From contig NZ_CP140772.1 in the NCBI RefSeq assembly GCF_037893185.1, positions 6,998,001 through 7,062,000 on the forward strand: a DNA stretch of 64,000 bases. The letters are read 5' to 3'. This document shows, one piece after another, positions 8,081 through 16,276 of this stretch. Below the pieces are notes generated by a model that was not told where the DNA came from, did no database searches, and saw only the letters and a program-made list of their open reading frames with translations. Within the stretch, counting starts at the first letter, position 1. Each line of letters begins with the position of its first letter. Origin of the DNA: Chitinophaga sp. 180180018-3 (GTDB taxonomy: Bacteria > Bacteroidota > Bacteroidia > Chitinophagales > Chitinophagaceae). The translations under genes were made by a program, and so were the position numbers.

Positions 8081-9872
8081 CCTGGCTGATTGCTCTATGT
8101 AATTCCGTGAATTTAAGAGGTTTGGTCAGGAAATCGTTCGCTCCGGCATTTAATAACTCCTCTTTAGATTCTTTATAAACATCACCAGAAGCCAATATAA
8201 CGGGAATGTTAAATAACGATTGATCATGACGAATATGCAATAATGTTTCTTTCCCCGACATGCCCGGCATATGTGAATCAAGGATAATAACATCTGGTTT
8301 TTCTTCACGGGCTTTCTTTATTCCCTCAATGCCATTTTCCGCTTGAATAAAATGACTGCCCGCACCTGTCAAATATCTGCTCACAAGGGTGCGGGCCATT
8401 TTATCATCATCTATCATTAATATCCTTTTTTCTTTCAGGCTACATAACGAAAGATCACAATGCTCCTGAGCATCACTGCCATCTAACGCATCCGCAAATA
8501 CATCCGAGAAACAAACCTCAAATGTTGTTCCTTTTGCAGGTATAGATTTTAAGGTAATAGATCCATTTAACAACTCTACCAGATGCTTGGTGATATATAG
8601 CCCCAGCCCTGTGCCTTCAATAAAGCCGTTCTTCCCCGTTACGAAGGGTTCGAATATGGATTGTTGCATTTCTTTGCTGATCCCTTCCCCATTATCTGTA
8701 ACTTTCAGATACAGGCTCTTTCCTCCAGTAAATAATTGCAGGTTAACTATTCCAAATTCCGGTGAAAATTTTATTGCATTAGATAAAAGATTGGTTACAA
8801 TCTGCGTCAGTTTCACCTTATCCGCGACCAGCAGTGAGGCCATCGTTGACTCGTCAATAACAACGGCCAACCTAATCCCTTTTTCCTCGGCAATATATTT
8901 ATGCATATGTACGATGCTCTCGATCCAGGGTTTCAAATGAAACACTACTTTATGAATGTCATCTATTTTGCCGGCTTCGATAGTCGATAATTCCAATACA
9001 TTATTAACAATATTACGGGTATGATAGCTGGCCGCATTTAAGCTGGTCACCAGCTCTATCATTTCATTTAATGCTGCATAATCTGTTATTTCATTTTCAT
9101 CTGACACCTTTTTCATAATCATCTCCAGCAATTGAGATATCCCGAAAACAGCATTCAAGGGTGTGCGTATTTCGTGGCTGGTTTCTCTCAGATATACCCG
9201 CTTCGACAAATTGGCAAACTCTAATTGCTTTACAGTAGTTTCAAGTTTTCTGGAATACATTTTTGTGGAAAATAACAATGAATTATTCTCCTTGACATAA
9301 TAAGTAATCACTAAAACATCAAAACCAAGAAATACTACTAAAGCAATCCATCTCAATAAAAACTGATTCTCCCGGGAAAGATATACCGGTGAAAAAATCT
9401 GATAATAAAAATTCACCTCAAGTAGTACCAGTGTCAGCCCCGTTGCGCATATCGCCACCGTTCTGAATCTCTTCGATTTGAATACCATAAATGATAACCC
9501 AAACAGAAATACGGCAATGAGTGAAATATTTATTACCGGCCCCAGAATAACCCCAAAATAAAGTGCAGAAATCGTATGGCATAGGAGGAAAACAAGACTA
9601 GCCATGTTATACTCCCTTCTCCAATTCAGGAGAATAACGAACGAAAATAATATCCCCTCGCAGATCGCAGGAATCTCAATTTTCAGATTAAGCGTAAAGG
9701 CATAAATGAGACTGCCAATGGAAAAGGCTGCCAATGCTGTAATTAAACACAAACAATTAATTATCCTGATTCTCTTCGCATCTTCCTTCCGCTCACACGA
9801 CTGGGTGCCCGCTTCCAATATCGTTTTCACAACATGGGTTATGTGCATAACGGTTATATTTAGAGGTTTCAT
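8070..9872 (-). CDS. Hybrid sensor histidine kinase with receiver domain
   Basis: A 600-residue membrane kinase. Residues 38-193 hold about six hydrophobic segments, with no obvious periplasmic sensor domain. A coiled linker leads to a HisKA domain with phospho-acceptor H233 in ETSHEIRTPLN. The ATPase domain follows, with NLLSNAIKFS (N box), DNGEGIS (G1) and GTGLGLYITKH (G2). A receiver domain starts at MIDDDKMA and has the phospho-accepting aspartate in ILDSHMPGM and a switch lysine in LTKPL. No separate response regulator or DNA-binding output is in the window, so phosphotransfer must go elsewhere. Its last 11 bases overlap the end of the convergent terpene synthase gene. Confidence 0.9.
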   Translation of the reverse strand: MKPLNITVMHITHVVKTILEAGTQSCERKEDAKRIRIINCLCLITALAAFSIGSLIYAFTLNLKIEIPAICEGILFSFVILLNWRREYNMASLVFLLCHTISALYFGVILGPVINISLIAVFLFGLSFMVFKSKRFRTVAICATGLTLVLLEVNFYYQIFSPVYLSRENQFLLRWIALVVFLGFDVLVITYYVKENNSLLFSTKMYSRKLETTVKQLEFANLSKRVYLRETSHEIRTPLNAVFGISQLLEMIMKKVSDENEITDYAALNEMIELVTSLNAASYHTRNIVNNVLELSTIEAGKIDDIHKVVFHLKPWIESIVHMHKYIAEEKGIRLAVVIDESTMASLLVADKVKLTQIVTNLLSNAIKFSPEFGIVNLQLFTGGKSLYLKVTDNGEGISKEMQQSIFEPFVTGKNGFIEGTGLGLYITKHLVELLNGSITLKSIPAKGTTFEVCFSDVFADALDGSDAQEHCDLSLCSLKEKRILMIDDDKMARTLVSRYLTGAGSHFIQAENGIEGIKKAREEKPDVIILDSHMPGMSGKETLLHIRHDQSLFNIPVILASGDVYKESKEELLNAGANDFLTKPLKFTELHRAISQVIH

Positions 9873-10206
9873 GTCAGTTGTAGGTACATTATAGATACCT
9901 AATATATATCAATGGATTGCGAGAACTGTTTATTGAATGTTAATACCCGGCTGTCAACATCTGAATCTATACAATAAATTTAGCGCATTAATGCCATATG
10001 TGACAGCCCAATCTGCCATACACCAGATTAGTTTTTTAATTAAGAAAATTAGATATCGGAGGCAGGAACAATAGAAATATTTTTCTAAACAACTGATAAT
10101 CAAAACAAAAAGGACTCAAACGAAGAGTTATTCACAGACAAGAATAAAAAGGCCGACCTCGGTAAGCCAATTGGCAGGGTATTCAATCTTCCAATGGCAA
10201 ATTCAA
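9873..10206. other. Non-coding region with an inverted repeat (9949-10008)
   Basis: No reading frame of note is present. GGCTGTCA-A-CAT at 9949-9960 and ATGTGACAGCC at 9998-10008 form an inverted repeat of 11 pairs with one bulge around a 37-base AT-rich spacer. It lies about 80-135 bases upstream of the histidine kinase start and could be an operator or a structured leader. Confidence 0.4.
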
Positions 10207-10243
10207 AATCCGGCTATTATGGTCCAACCACAATAGCCGGATT
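10207..10243 (-). terminator. Intrinsic terminator of the small secreted protein gene
   Basis: Perfect 12-bp arms AATCCGGCTATT (10207-10218) and AATAGCCGGATT (10232-10243) with a 13-base loop. On the minus strand the stem is followed by TTTGAATTTG. It begins 4 bases after the stop of the minus-strand gene at 10248. Confidence 0.8.
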
Positions 10244-10247
10244 ATTC

Positions 10248-10661
10248 CTAATACACTACTATCACCATATTACCATCACGGGTAGTATTGTAATCGCTAT
10301 ACGTGTACGGTGTAGGCGCCCAGTTATTCCATCCGTACTGCAGGTTCACACAGCGAAAAATGTGAAGCGTGCCCGATTGACTGTCAACATTGATAGTATA
10401 AGTACCATCGTCAATCGTCAGATTGGAAAGATTAGTACCCGGGCTCACGTCGAAAGCGAAACTTTTTCCGGTAGCTGTATTGGTAAGTGTAACCAACGCT
10501 GTTGCGGACGACGAAGTGTTGTTGATGAATCCGGATACCGATGCCGGGCGGGCAACTTTTGCTTTCACAGGCTTTTGTCCTTTAACGGGATTTAGGGACG
10601 CAATTGAATTCATGGAAAAGCACAGCAGGATAGCACTGCCTAGTAAACAAATCTTCTTCAT
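10248..10661 (-). CDS. Small secreted protein of unknown function
   Basis: A 137-residue protein with a typical Sec signal peptide (MKKICLLGSAILLCFSMNSIAS). The mature part has a Pro/Lys-rich linker and then a short beta-rich domain with VSGFINNTSSSATALVTLTN, a charged turn region IDDGTYTINV, and an aromatic C-terminus. This has the look of a small beta-sandwich, but I recognise no family. Two cysteines are in the precursor, one of them in the mature region. The gene stands alone between the histidine kinase and a divergent esterase, and has its own terminator. Confidence 0.6.
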   Translation of the reverse strand: MKKICLLGSAILLCFSMNSIASLNPVKGQKPVKAKVARPASVSGFINNTSSSATALVTLTNTATGKSFAFDVSPGTNLSNLTIDDGTYTINVDSQSGTLHIFRCVNLQYGWNNWAPTPYTYSDYNTTRDGNMVIVVY

Positions 10662-10993
10662 TGTTGTGTAATTAAATTAAGGGTTCTATAATGGCATTTG
10701 TCTTCGCAATGATCCACAGGATGCGCCCAAAGTCAACACCATAGCAACTATCTATCTATGCAGCGCAATTGTAAACAGGGCAATTGTTCACTTGTCGAAA
10801 CGAAAATATCATAAAATAAATTTAGTATAAGTAAACACCGCTACTTTATTTTTCAATATCTAATCATGATGCCTGCTACTACCTGAAAACTTAACTAAAT
10901 CCAATGCTAACTTGTACCAATTATCATTTCCGGTGGCATCGGACATCATCCATGACGACACCGGTGTATTTAAGTATTTATTAACTCATTATC
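10662..10993. other. Divergent intergenic region
   Basis: This 332-base region separates a minus-strand secreted protein from a plus-strand hydrolase and must hold both promoters. I see no exact TAnnTTTG box. Two copies of GCAATTGT (10765-10772 and 10780-10787) lie 15 bases apart. CCGGTG near 10931 and CACCGG near 10960 form a weak inverted repeat upstream of the hydrolase gene. No RNA gene was recognised. Confidence 0.35.
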
Positions 10994-11923
10994 ATGAAAA
11001 GCATAACGCTGATATTTCTCACTATGCTGTATGCTGTTAGCACATACGGCCAGAAAACGGAAACCATATACCTCACTCCCGGCGATAGCACAGCGAATTA
11101 CTACATTGCAGTACAACCAGCCAACCATCCTGTCAGGGCTTTTATGCTCCTGATCCCCGGTGCATTTCAAACGCCACAATATGTATTGCAACAAACCACA
11201 CTTCCTTTCTACGCTGCCGAACAGGGTATACTCACCATCATCCCTACTTTCACCACCGGTATATCTTCTTTTGGCGTTGACGACGCCACGCAGGAGTCAT
11301 TAAATGCCATGCTAATGAAAGTGCTGGCACGTTATAAATTACAGCAAAAGGATTTCTATATCGGGGGCTTATCTATCGGCGGTACCTGCGCTGTAAAGTA
11401 TACGGAGCTGGCAATTGAAAAAAATTACCCGGTAAAGCCCAAAGCAGTTTTTGGCATCGACCCTCCGCTCGACTTCGAGCGGTTCTATAATGCAGCCACC
11501 CGCATCATGCGGATTTCAGGTAACAGCAAACCCAACGACGAAATTCCTTACATGATAAACAGGATCTCGCAAGAGATGCAGGGCACCCCACAAACCGCTT
11601 TACAAAATTTCTACAACCGCTCTCCTTATTCATTTTCTGATGTAACGCAAAGGGCTGTCAGGATATTAAAAGACACGCCTGTTCTGCTCATCACAGAGCC
11701 CGACGTAAACTGGTGGTTAAGCCAACGTGGATACGACTATACTTCTTTCAATGCCATTGATCAGGCAGCTATGATCAATGAATTGCAACGATTGGGTAAT
11801 CGCCGGGCGGTGTTACTCACTACAGACAACAAAGGTTACAGAGAGCCCGCGCATACACGCCATCCCCATTCCTGGAGCATCGCTGACCCGAAGCAATTGG
11901 TTAGCTGGCTGTTGCAATCGTAG
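10994..11923 (+). CDS. Secreted alpha/beta hydrolase (esterase-like)
   Basis: A 309-residue protein with a Sec signal peptide ending near TYGQ. The alpha/beta-hydrolase nucleophile elbow GLSIGG places the catalytic serine at about residue 127. The probable histidine lies in RHPHSWS near residue 290-292, and an acid candidate is the DVNWW segment. The oxyanion region reads LLIPGAFQTPQY. The protein should act in the periplasm or outside the cell on an ester, but no substrate can be inferred. A GNAT gene with its own promoter follows 38 bases downstream. Confidence 0.75.
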   Translation: MKSITLIFLTMLYAVSTYGQKTETIYLTPGDSTANYYIAVQPANHPVRAFMLLIPGAFQTPQYVLQQTTLPFYAAEQGILTIIPTFTTGISSFGVDDATQESLNAMLMKVLARYKLQQKDFYIGGLSIGGTCAVKYTELAIEKNYPVKPKAVFGIDPPLDFERFYNAATRIMRISGNSKPNDEIPYMINRISQEMQGTPQTALQNFYNRSPYSFSDVTQRAVRILKDTPVLLITEPDVNWWLSQRGYDYTSFNAIDQAAMINELQRLGNRRAVLLTTDNKGYREPAHTRHPHSWSIADPKQLVSWLLQS

Positions 11924-11938
11924 CCATAAAAATATCAT

Positions 11939-11946
11939 TACTTTTG
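11939..11946 (+). promoter_or_regulatory. -7 box upstream of the GNAT gene
   Basis: TACTTTTG exactly matches TAnnTTTG and lies 16 bases before the ATG at 11962. A TTG at 11912-11914, 24 bases upstream, is a somewhat distant -33 candidate. Confidence 0.5.
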
Positions 11947-11961
11947 AAATCTCAATAGCAC

Positions 11962-12417
11962 ATGCTTATGTCGCAGGATAAGATTACAACCAGAGACGCG
12001 CGGAATTCCGATATAGATGCAATGGCCCTGCTGATGACTGAGCTCGGCTATCCAACCGCTGCTCCCGCTATGGCCGCTCGTTTCGAGGCAATAAAACAAG
12101 AGCCCGGATACAAAACAATTCTCGCAGTCCTTAATGAAGAAGTGGTAGGGATGGCTGGTTGTACCGTTAATAATTTTTTTGAGCAAGATGGAAAATATGT
12201 AAGGATCGCCGCCTTTGTAGTCAGCAACAGGTATCATCAAAAAGGCATCGGCCGGGTACTAATCACAGCAGCAGAAGAATGGGCGACTAACGTTAACGCA
12301 CATACTGTTTTACTCAATTGTGGCCACAAAGAGGAACGCACAGCTGCGCATGTATTTTATAAGAAGATGGGATACCAGGTTAAATCTTCCGGTTACTATA
12401 AAAAAATACTACTATAA
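11962..12417 (+). CDS. GNAT-family N-acetyltransferase
   Basis: A 151-residue acetyl-CoA-dependent acyltransferase. The N-terminus ITTRDARNSDIDAMALLMTELGY is the usual beta1-alpha1 of the fold. The acetyl-CoA pyrophosphate-binding motif reads VSNRYHQKGIGRVL (R/Q-x-x-G-x-G form), and the C-terminal ending FYKKMGYQ is typical. The acceptor substrate is unknown. ATG codons at 11962 and 11968 are both possible starts. The next gene is convergent. Confidence 0.85.
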   Translation: MLMSQDKITTRDARNSDIDAMALLMTELGYPTAAPAMAARFEAIKQEPGYKTILAVLNEEVVGMAGCTVNNFFEQDGKYVRIAAFVVSNRYHQKGIGRVLITAAEEWATNVNAHTVLLNCGHKEERTAAHVFYKKMGYQVKSSGYYKKILL

Positions 12418-12429
12418 ATACTCCGGCTG

Positions 12430-12822
12430 TCAGTAATTCGCCTGGCCAATTTCAAGCCGGGTTATTTTGCCATCCTTATTCGGGTGAAATTTGAAATAGG
12501 TCTTAAAATCGCCCCATCGGTCGCTATGAAACCGGCCGTATACATCCAGGCCGCTATTCTCTACCTTATCGATACTGGTAAAGCGTTCATGCCCCACCGC
12601 ATCATTGGAGAATGATTTTAAATCTATCTTCCTGCCATCATCGAACATTTCAGCATCTGCCGTAAATAAAGCCGTCCATGCCTGTTTATCACCGGCCTGC
12701 AGCGCATTAATCGCCTTTTTTACAATGTCGTTGGTGAGCTTATCTGTATTCATAGTACTGTGTTTTTGCGCATTGGCCTGCAAGGTGAAAAAGCAGGCGA
12801 GAACAAACAATATCTTTTTCAT
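12430..12822 (-). CDS. Secreted NTF2/SnoaL-like protein
   Basis: A 130-residue protein with a Sec signal peptide (cleavage near QANAQ). The mature domain has the NTF2-like pattern: helices DIVKKAINALQAGDKQAWTALF, the acidic turn TADAEMFDDG, and the closing strands WGDFKTYFKFHPN and ITRLEIGQ. Members are small-molecule-binding or enzymatic cone folds, and this one has no assigned substrate. Its start overlaps the stop of the upstream DoxX-like gene by 4 bases, so the two are translationally coupled. Confidence 0.75.
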   Translation of the reverse strand: MKKILFVLACFFTLQANAQKHSTMNTDKLTNDIVKKAINALQAGDKQAWTALFTADAEMFDDGRKIDLKSFSNDAVGHERFTSIDKVENSGLDVYGRFHSDRWGDFKTYFKFHPNKDGKITRLEIGQANY

Positions 12823-13166
12823 TTTGCCAGCGGGTGTTGCAGGTAAATAATCAGCAGGTTCAATACAAAAAATGGCAATTCAATGGCTGCCCCTTTCAGC
12901 TCTTTGTCATTCAAATGAAAACAGATGATCATAAGGATGGAAGCTGCCATCAGAAAATTCCCTAACAGGAAAGTTCTTGGAAACAATATCAACAATGCAC
13001 TCAATACAGTTACCACTCCATTTATCATGATAGCGGTTGTACTGAAATTCCAACGGCCGAACATACTTACCATTTCCGGCTTGTTGCCTATCATGGCTAT
13101 TCCCTGTTTGAAGCCCATGTATGCTGCAAAAATGATCAGTATGGCATTCAGCACTTTCAATATCAT
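12819..13166 (-). CDS. DoxX-like four-helix membrane protein
   Basis: A 115-residue protein with four hydrophobic segments (about residues 4-22, 46-63, 70-86 and 95-110). The opening MILKVLNAILIIFAAYMGFKQG and the segment MFGRWNF match DoxX-like small integral membrane proteins, which are poorly characterised. It is the first gene of a two-gene unit with the secreted NTF2-like protein, the two overlapping by 4 bases. Confidence 0.7.
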   Translation of the reverse strand: MILKVLNAILIIFAAYMGFKQGIAMIGNKPEMVSMFGRWNFSTTAIMINGVVTVLSALLILFPRTFLLGNFLMAASILMIICFHLNDKELKGAAIELPFFVLNLLIIYLQHPLAK

Positions 13167-13276
13167 ATAAATGGTTTGATGTGGACGAGAACCGCTTAGG
13201 GCACAAAACTATTCATTCGCAAAATAGCTGAAAAGCAGGAATCCGCGCTGTTTTTTTAGCCATTTTGAAAAAATTC

Positions 13277-14263
13277 CTAAATTTTCACCATGCGGGTCCG
13301 GTAGGTATCCTTTCCATCTTTGATAATAATGAAATAGACGCCTGGCGCCCAGCCGCCAACATTCAGTGTGGTTTTACCCAAACGGCGTTCACTCAACAAT
13401 CTTGTTCCTGCTGTATTATACACCTCCAATACAAACGAAGATGCAGTAACAGACGGGATGACCAGGTAATCGGTAGCCGGGTTGGGAAAAACAAACCGCG
13501 ACATATAAGTACTATCCGGCGGGGGCGGCCCCTGCTGTGTTCCGGAGGTGTCGGTTCCGGCTATCCCCCCACACAATACATCCGGAATATGTTTCGCTAC
13601 TACCCTTTCAAATAAAATACGCTGGCCTGTTGCACTTAAATGCACCCCATCACCACTGTTGTAAGCCGGATCAATAAAGCCATTGGCGAGCGCCAGGCCC
13701 GTCCAGAAATCTATTGCTTTAGCTCCGAAATAATGCAGAATAGTATCTTTCATTTGAGCCAGGTGCAATGCTGCCGTATAACCAAGATTACTGCGGGGCT
13801 GTGTGGTAGACACCCACAGGGGAATATGATGCAAAGCCGCCTCCCGCTTCAGTACCAGGAAATTCGCTGTTTGTTTATCCAGCGGAAAACCACGCGCCTC
13901 ATCATTTGTAGGCATGTTGATGATGATAGCATCCGGATGCAGAGCGATAGCCCAGGTGATATTGTGCGTGGTATCTACCAGAAAAGTGTTTCCCAACACC
14001 GTATAAGGAGGGGTGCCGGTAGGCATAATATGCTGTGTGGTGTAACCACCTATTGCCAGTAGTATCACCGTGTCGGCCTTGTTATGGTATTGCTTCAGGT
14101 ATCGCGCATAGCGAAAGGTCCACGCACTATCCCGGCTGGGCAGCCCGTTCCCCCAGGCTGTTGAAGAACCTAATACTACAATCTTCAACGGATTGCTGCA
14201 GTTTTGCCCAACAACATGAATCGTTATTGTAAACAATGAAAGTATAAGGATCAACTGTTTCAT
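13277..14263 (-). CDS. SGNH/GDSL hydrolase with type IX secretion sorting domain
   Basis: A 328-residue exported esterase or lipase. A signal peptide (residues 1-19) precedes the block I motif VLGSSTAWGNG with the nucleophilic serine near residue 34. Block III-like INMPTNDE and the catalytic pair in GDGVHLSATGQ (Asp and His near 228-231) follow. After a Pro/Gly linker, residues about 255-328 form a type A C-terminal sorting domain: FVFPNPATDYL, then YNTAGTRLL and the ending GVYFIIIKDGK. It should cross the outer membrane by the type IX system. The substrate (acetylated polysaccharide or lipid) is unknown. It is transcribed alone. Confidence 0.88.
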   Translation of the reverse strand: MKQLILILSLFTITIHVVGQNCSNPLKIVVLGSSTAWGNGLPSRDSAWTFRYARYLKQYHNKADTVILLAIGGYTTQHIMPTGTPPYTVLGNTFLVDTTHNITWAIALHPDAIIINMPTNDEARGFPLDKQTANFLVLKREAALHHIPLWVSTTQPRSNLGYTAALHLAQMKDTILHYFGAKAIDFWTGLALANGFIDPAYNSGDGVHLSATGQRILFERVVAKHIPDVLCGGIAGTDTSGTQQGPPPPDSTYMSRFVFPNPATDYLVIPSVTASSFVLEVYNTAGTRLLSERRLGKTTLNVGGWAPGVYFIIIKDGKDTYRTRMVKI

Positions 14264-14395
14264 TGGTCTGATAATAAGGGATTAATAACAGCTATCGGCT
14301 CAATACAGTAGGGGTATGTGTAAACAGGAACCGGATATCCGGTGCTGTAATAAATATAAGAAATTTAGGCGGGATTTATACGCCCGATTGTATGG

Positions 14396-14423
14396 AAAAA
14401 GCCGCTCCATAAAAGGAAGCGGC
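14396..14423 (-). terminator. Intrinsic terminator of the DoxX gene
   Basis: GCCGCT (14401-14406) and AGCGGC (14418-14423) form a short stem. On the minus strand it is followed by a T-run (14396-14400). It lies about 40 bases after the DoxX stop codon. Confidence 0.65.
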
Positions 14424-14462
14424 GTTCTTTTAATTTAATTATCTGCTGATGGTATTTTATCG

Positions 14463-14861
14463 CTATTTTTTAACAAGATGGTCAACTGCGATGGTATTAT
14501 ATCTAATAAAAACCAGCAGCATGCCAAAGAAAGCAGCATGAATCAGCTGTGAAGGAATGGCATCCCAGTTTTCGATCATCGCAGACCCAAATACCAGTAT
14601 TATCATCACTGCTGCGCCGGCTACCAGTGAGATACGTGTAAACAACCCCGCTATCAGCAGCAACCCGATCGCAAATTCCGCAATCGGTAATACGTAACTA
14701 AAGGGCTTTATGAGGAGATCTGGTAACATCGACTTTTCAAAACTCTTCATCATCCAGGCGCTGAATCCGTTCAGCTTGGGCAACCTCACCAGTCCATGCC
14801 CGAACATGCTGGCTGCTACTGCCAGCCTGAGCAAAAAGAATACGATAGCATTGTTTTCCAT
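14463..14861 (-). CDS. DoxX family membrane protein
   Basis: A 132-residue integral membrane protein with four hydrophobic helices. The N-terminal LRLAVAASMFGHGLVRLPKL and the central PIAEFAIGLLLIAGLFTRISLVAGA are diagnostic of DoxX. In other bacteria DoxX homologues associate with redox enzymes or stress responses, but the molecular role is unclear. The gene is divergent from the AraC regulator at 14948, with an 86-base gap between start codons, so it is a plausible target of that regulator. Confidence 0.85.
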   Translation of the reverse strand: MENNAIVFFLLRLAVAASMFGHGLVRLPKLNGFSAWMMKSFEKSMLPDLLIKPFSYVLPIAEFAIGLLLIAGLFTRISLVAGAAVMIILVFGSAMIENWDAIPSQLIHAAFFGMLLVFIRYNTIAVDHLVKK

Positions 14862-14909
14862 TTATATTAAATTTTATAGCCCAAAGGTCTGGCGTTTACC
14901 GTCATAAAA

Positions 14910-14942
14910 TTTGTACTTTCTTGGGATCATTCTGTACTTTTG
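14910..14942 (+). promoter_or_regulatory. Consensus Bacteroidota promoter of the AraC gene
   Basis: TTTG (14910-14913), a 21-base spacer and TACTTTTG (14935-14942) match the full TTTG-N-TAnnTTTG consensus. The ATG at 14948 lies 6 bases after the -7 box, so the transcript should be leaderless or nearly so. This rules out the in-frame TTG at 14921 as the start. Confidence 0.75.
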
Positions 14943-14947
14943 CAGGT

Positions 14948-15802
14948 ATGCTGCTAGAGAATTTATACCAGCCTTTTGAGATCGAATACCGGGAGTGTAC
15001 GGAATGCCCGATAGATCCTCATAAGCATAACTTTTTTGAATTGGTATATATTGTAGAAGGCAATGGCGTACAATGTGTTAACAAGAACCAGCTGCCTTAT
15101 AGTCCGGGTAAACTATACCTGGTAATGCCCCAGGACTATCACTCTTTTGATGTAAAGGAGTCCACTAAATTCTTTTTTATCCGTTTCAACAACATCTACC
15201 TGAAGCATCAGCAAAAGGAATGGATACAGCAACTGGAATTCATCTTCCAGAACAGCAATCATATGCCTGGCTGTATTCTGAAAAACCAGGCCGACAAGCC
15301 GCTGGTAAAAGCCCTGATAGAGGCCCTGATCCGGGAACTGGTTAACCAGCAGCCTTACCACCGGGAACTGGCTCAGCAAATCATCAATACCATGATCATG
15401 GTGATAGCCCGCAATATACAACTGCAGTTGCCGGAATCGCCCAAACATCCTACCCGGCCGGACTCATCTTTGAATATACTGCATTACATACACGAACATA
15501 TTTATTCGCCGGAGAAATTGCGGGCAGAGCAGATTGCAGTGCACTTCAATATTTCACCCACTTATCTGAGTGAATATTTCAAGCGCAATAACGGCGACAG
15601 CCTGCAGCAATATATCATACAATACAAATTGAAACTGGTGGAAACCAGGCTGCAGTACAGCAGTATGCGGGTGGGCGAGATCGCTGATGAGCTGGGCTTT
15701 ACAGACGAAAGCCATCTGAACAGGATATTCAAAAAATACAAGGGCATCAACCCTTCTGCCTACAGGAAGGAAATGCAACAAAAAGACGATGAGATGCAAT
15801 AA
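14948..15802 (+). CDS. AraC-family transcriptional regulator (cupin sensor)
   Basis: A 284-residue regulator. The N-terminal cupin (AraC-binding) domain has HKHNFFELVYIVEGNG, the pattern of a ligand-binding jelly roll. The C-terminal HTH domain starts near SLNILHYIHEHIY and contains both helix-turn-helix units: LRAEQIAVHFNISPTYLSEYFK and IADELGFTDESHLNRIFKKY, with GINPSAYRK at the end. The start at 14948 is set by the promoter directly upstream. The divergent DoxX gene is the nearest candidate target, but no operator was identified. Confidence 0.88.
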   Translation: MLLENLYQPFEIEYRECTECPIDPHKHNFFELVYIVEGNGVQCVNKNQLPYSPGKLYLVMPQDYHSFDVKESTKFFFIRFNNIYLKHQQKEWIQQLEFIFQNSNHMPGCILKNQADKPLVKALIEALIRELVNQQPYHRELAQQIINTMIMVIARNIQLQLPESPKHPTRPDSSLNILHYIHEHIYSPEKLRAEQIAVHFNISPTYLSEYFKRNNGDSLQQYIIQYKLKLVETRLQYSSMRVGEIADELGFTDESHLNRIFKKYKGINPSAYRKEMQQKDDEMQ

Positions 15803-15803
15803 A

Positions 15804-15830
15804 AAAGCGCCCACCAACGGCAGGCGCTTT
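15804..15830. terminator. Bidirectional terminator
   Basis: AAAGCGCC (15804-15811) and GGCGCTTT (15823-15830) form an 8-bp stem. A-rich bases on the left and the TTT end make it usable from both sides. It separates the convergent AraC gene and the acidic small protein gene. Confidence 0.75.
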
Positions 15831-15847
15831 CAAGTACGTTTCAGATA

Positions 15848-16129
15848 CTACTCCTCTTCTTCTTCCTCTTCTCCATCATCTTCCAGCCATTCCATGTAAG
15901 AGTAGTACCAGTCTTCCAATTGTTCCAGCAGTTCCTGTTTCTGTTCCGGAGCATTCTTGTAAAACTCTTCCACATTATCGATCTCGTGAACAATATCGAT
16001 ATAGGCAGTTTCTTCATCTTCTTCTACACGTTTGGCGAAGAAGCGGGGTTTTTCCGTATGAAAAATATACTCATTTTCCGGGTCTGTTACAGGGTCATCT
16101 GCAATCAGAAATTTAGGTAACTGTACCAT
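15848..16129 (-). CDS. Small highly acidic cytoplasmic protein
   Basis: A 93-residue protein without signal peptide or membrane segment, ending in a run of glutamates. It starts MVQLPKFLIADDPVTDPENEY and contains a helical region with EEFYKNAPEQKQELLEQLEDWYY. Proteins of this kind are conserved but unnamed in Bacteroidota, and I know no function for them. The acidic tail suggests interaction with a basic partner. It has its own promoter and a terminator shared with the AraC gene. Confidence 0.65.
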   Translation of the reverse strand: MVQLPKFLIADDPVTDPENEYIFHTEKPRFFAKRVEEDEETAYIDIVHEIDNVEEFYKNAPEQKQELLEQLEDWYYSYMEWLEDDGEEEEEEE

Positions 16130-16176
16130 AAGGGAGTTATTTATTTTTAATGATGTTGTTCTCTTATACAGAGTTA

Positions 16177-16209
16177 CAAAATTATTGATTATTACCGGAT
16201 AAAAAACAA
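16177..16209 (-). promoter_or_regulatory. Promoter of the acidic small protein gene
   Basis: On the minus strand TAATTTTG (16184 to 16177) matches TAnnTTTG exactly. TTG at 16209 to 16207 lies 22 bases upstream. The leader to the ATG at 16129 would be about 40 bases. Confidence 0.55.
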
Positions 16210-16276
16210 GCAGCAGGAATGAATAAAATTATTGGCAAAATTTTACATCTTTATAGTAGTTAAAACAAATTACCTG

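Noticed and set aside
10194..10595. 133-residue plus-strand frame
   Set aside because: It is the complement of the small secreted protein gene, which has a proper signal peptide and terminator.
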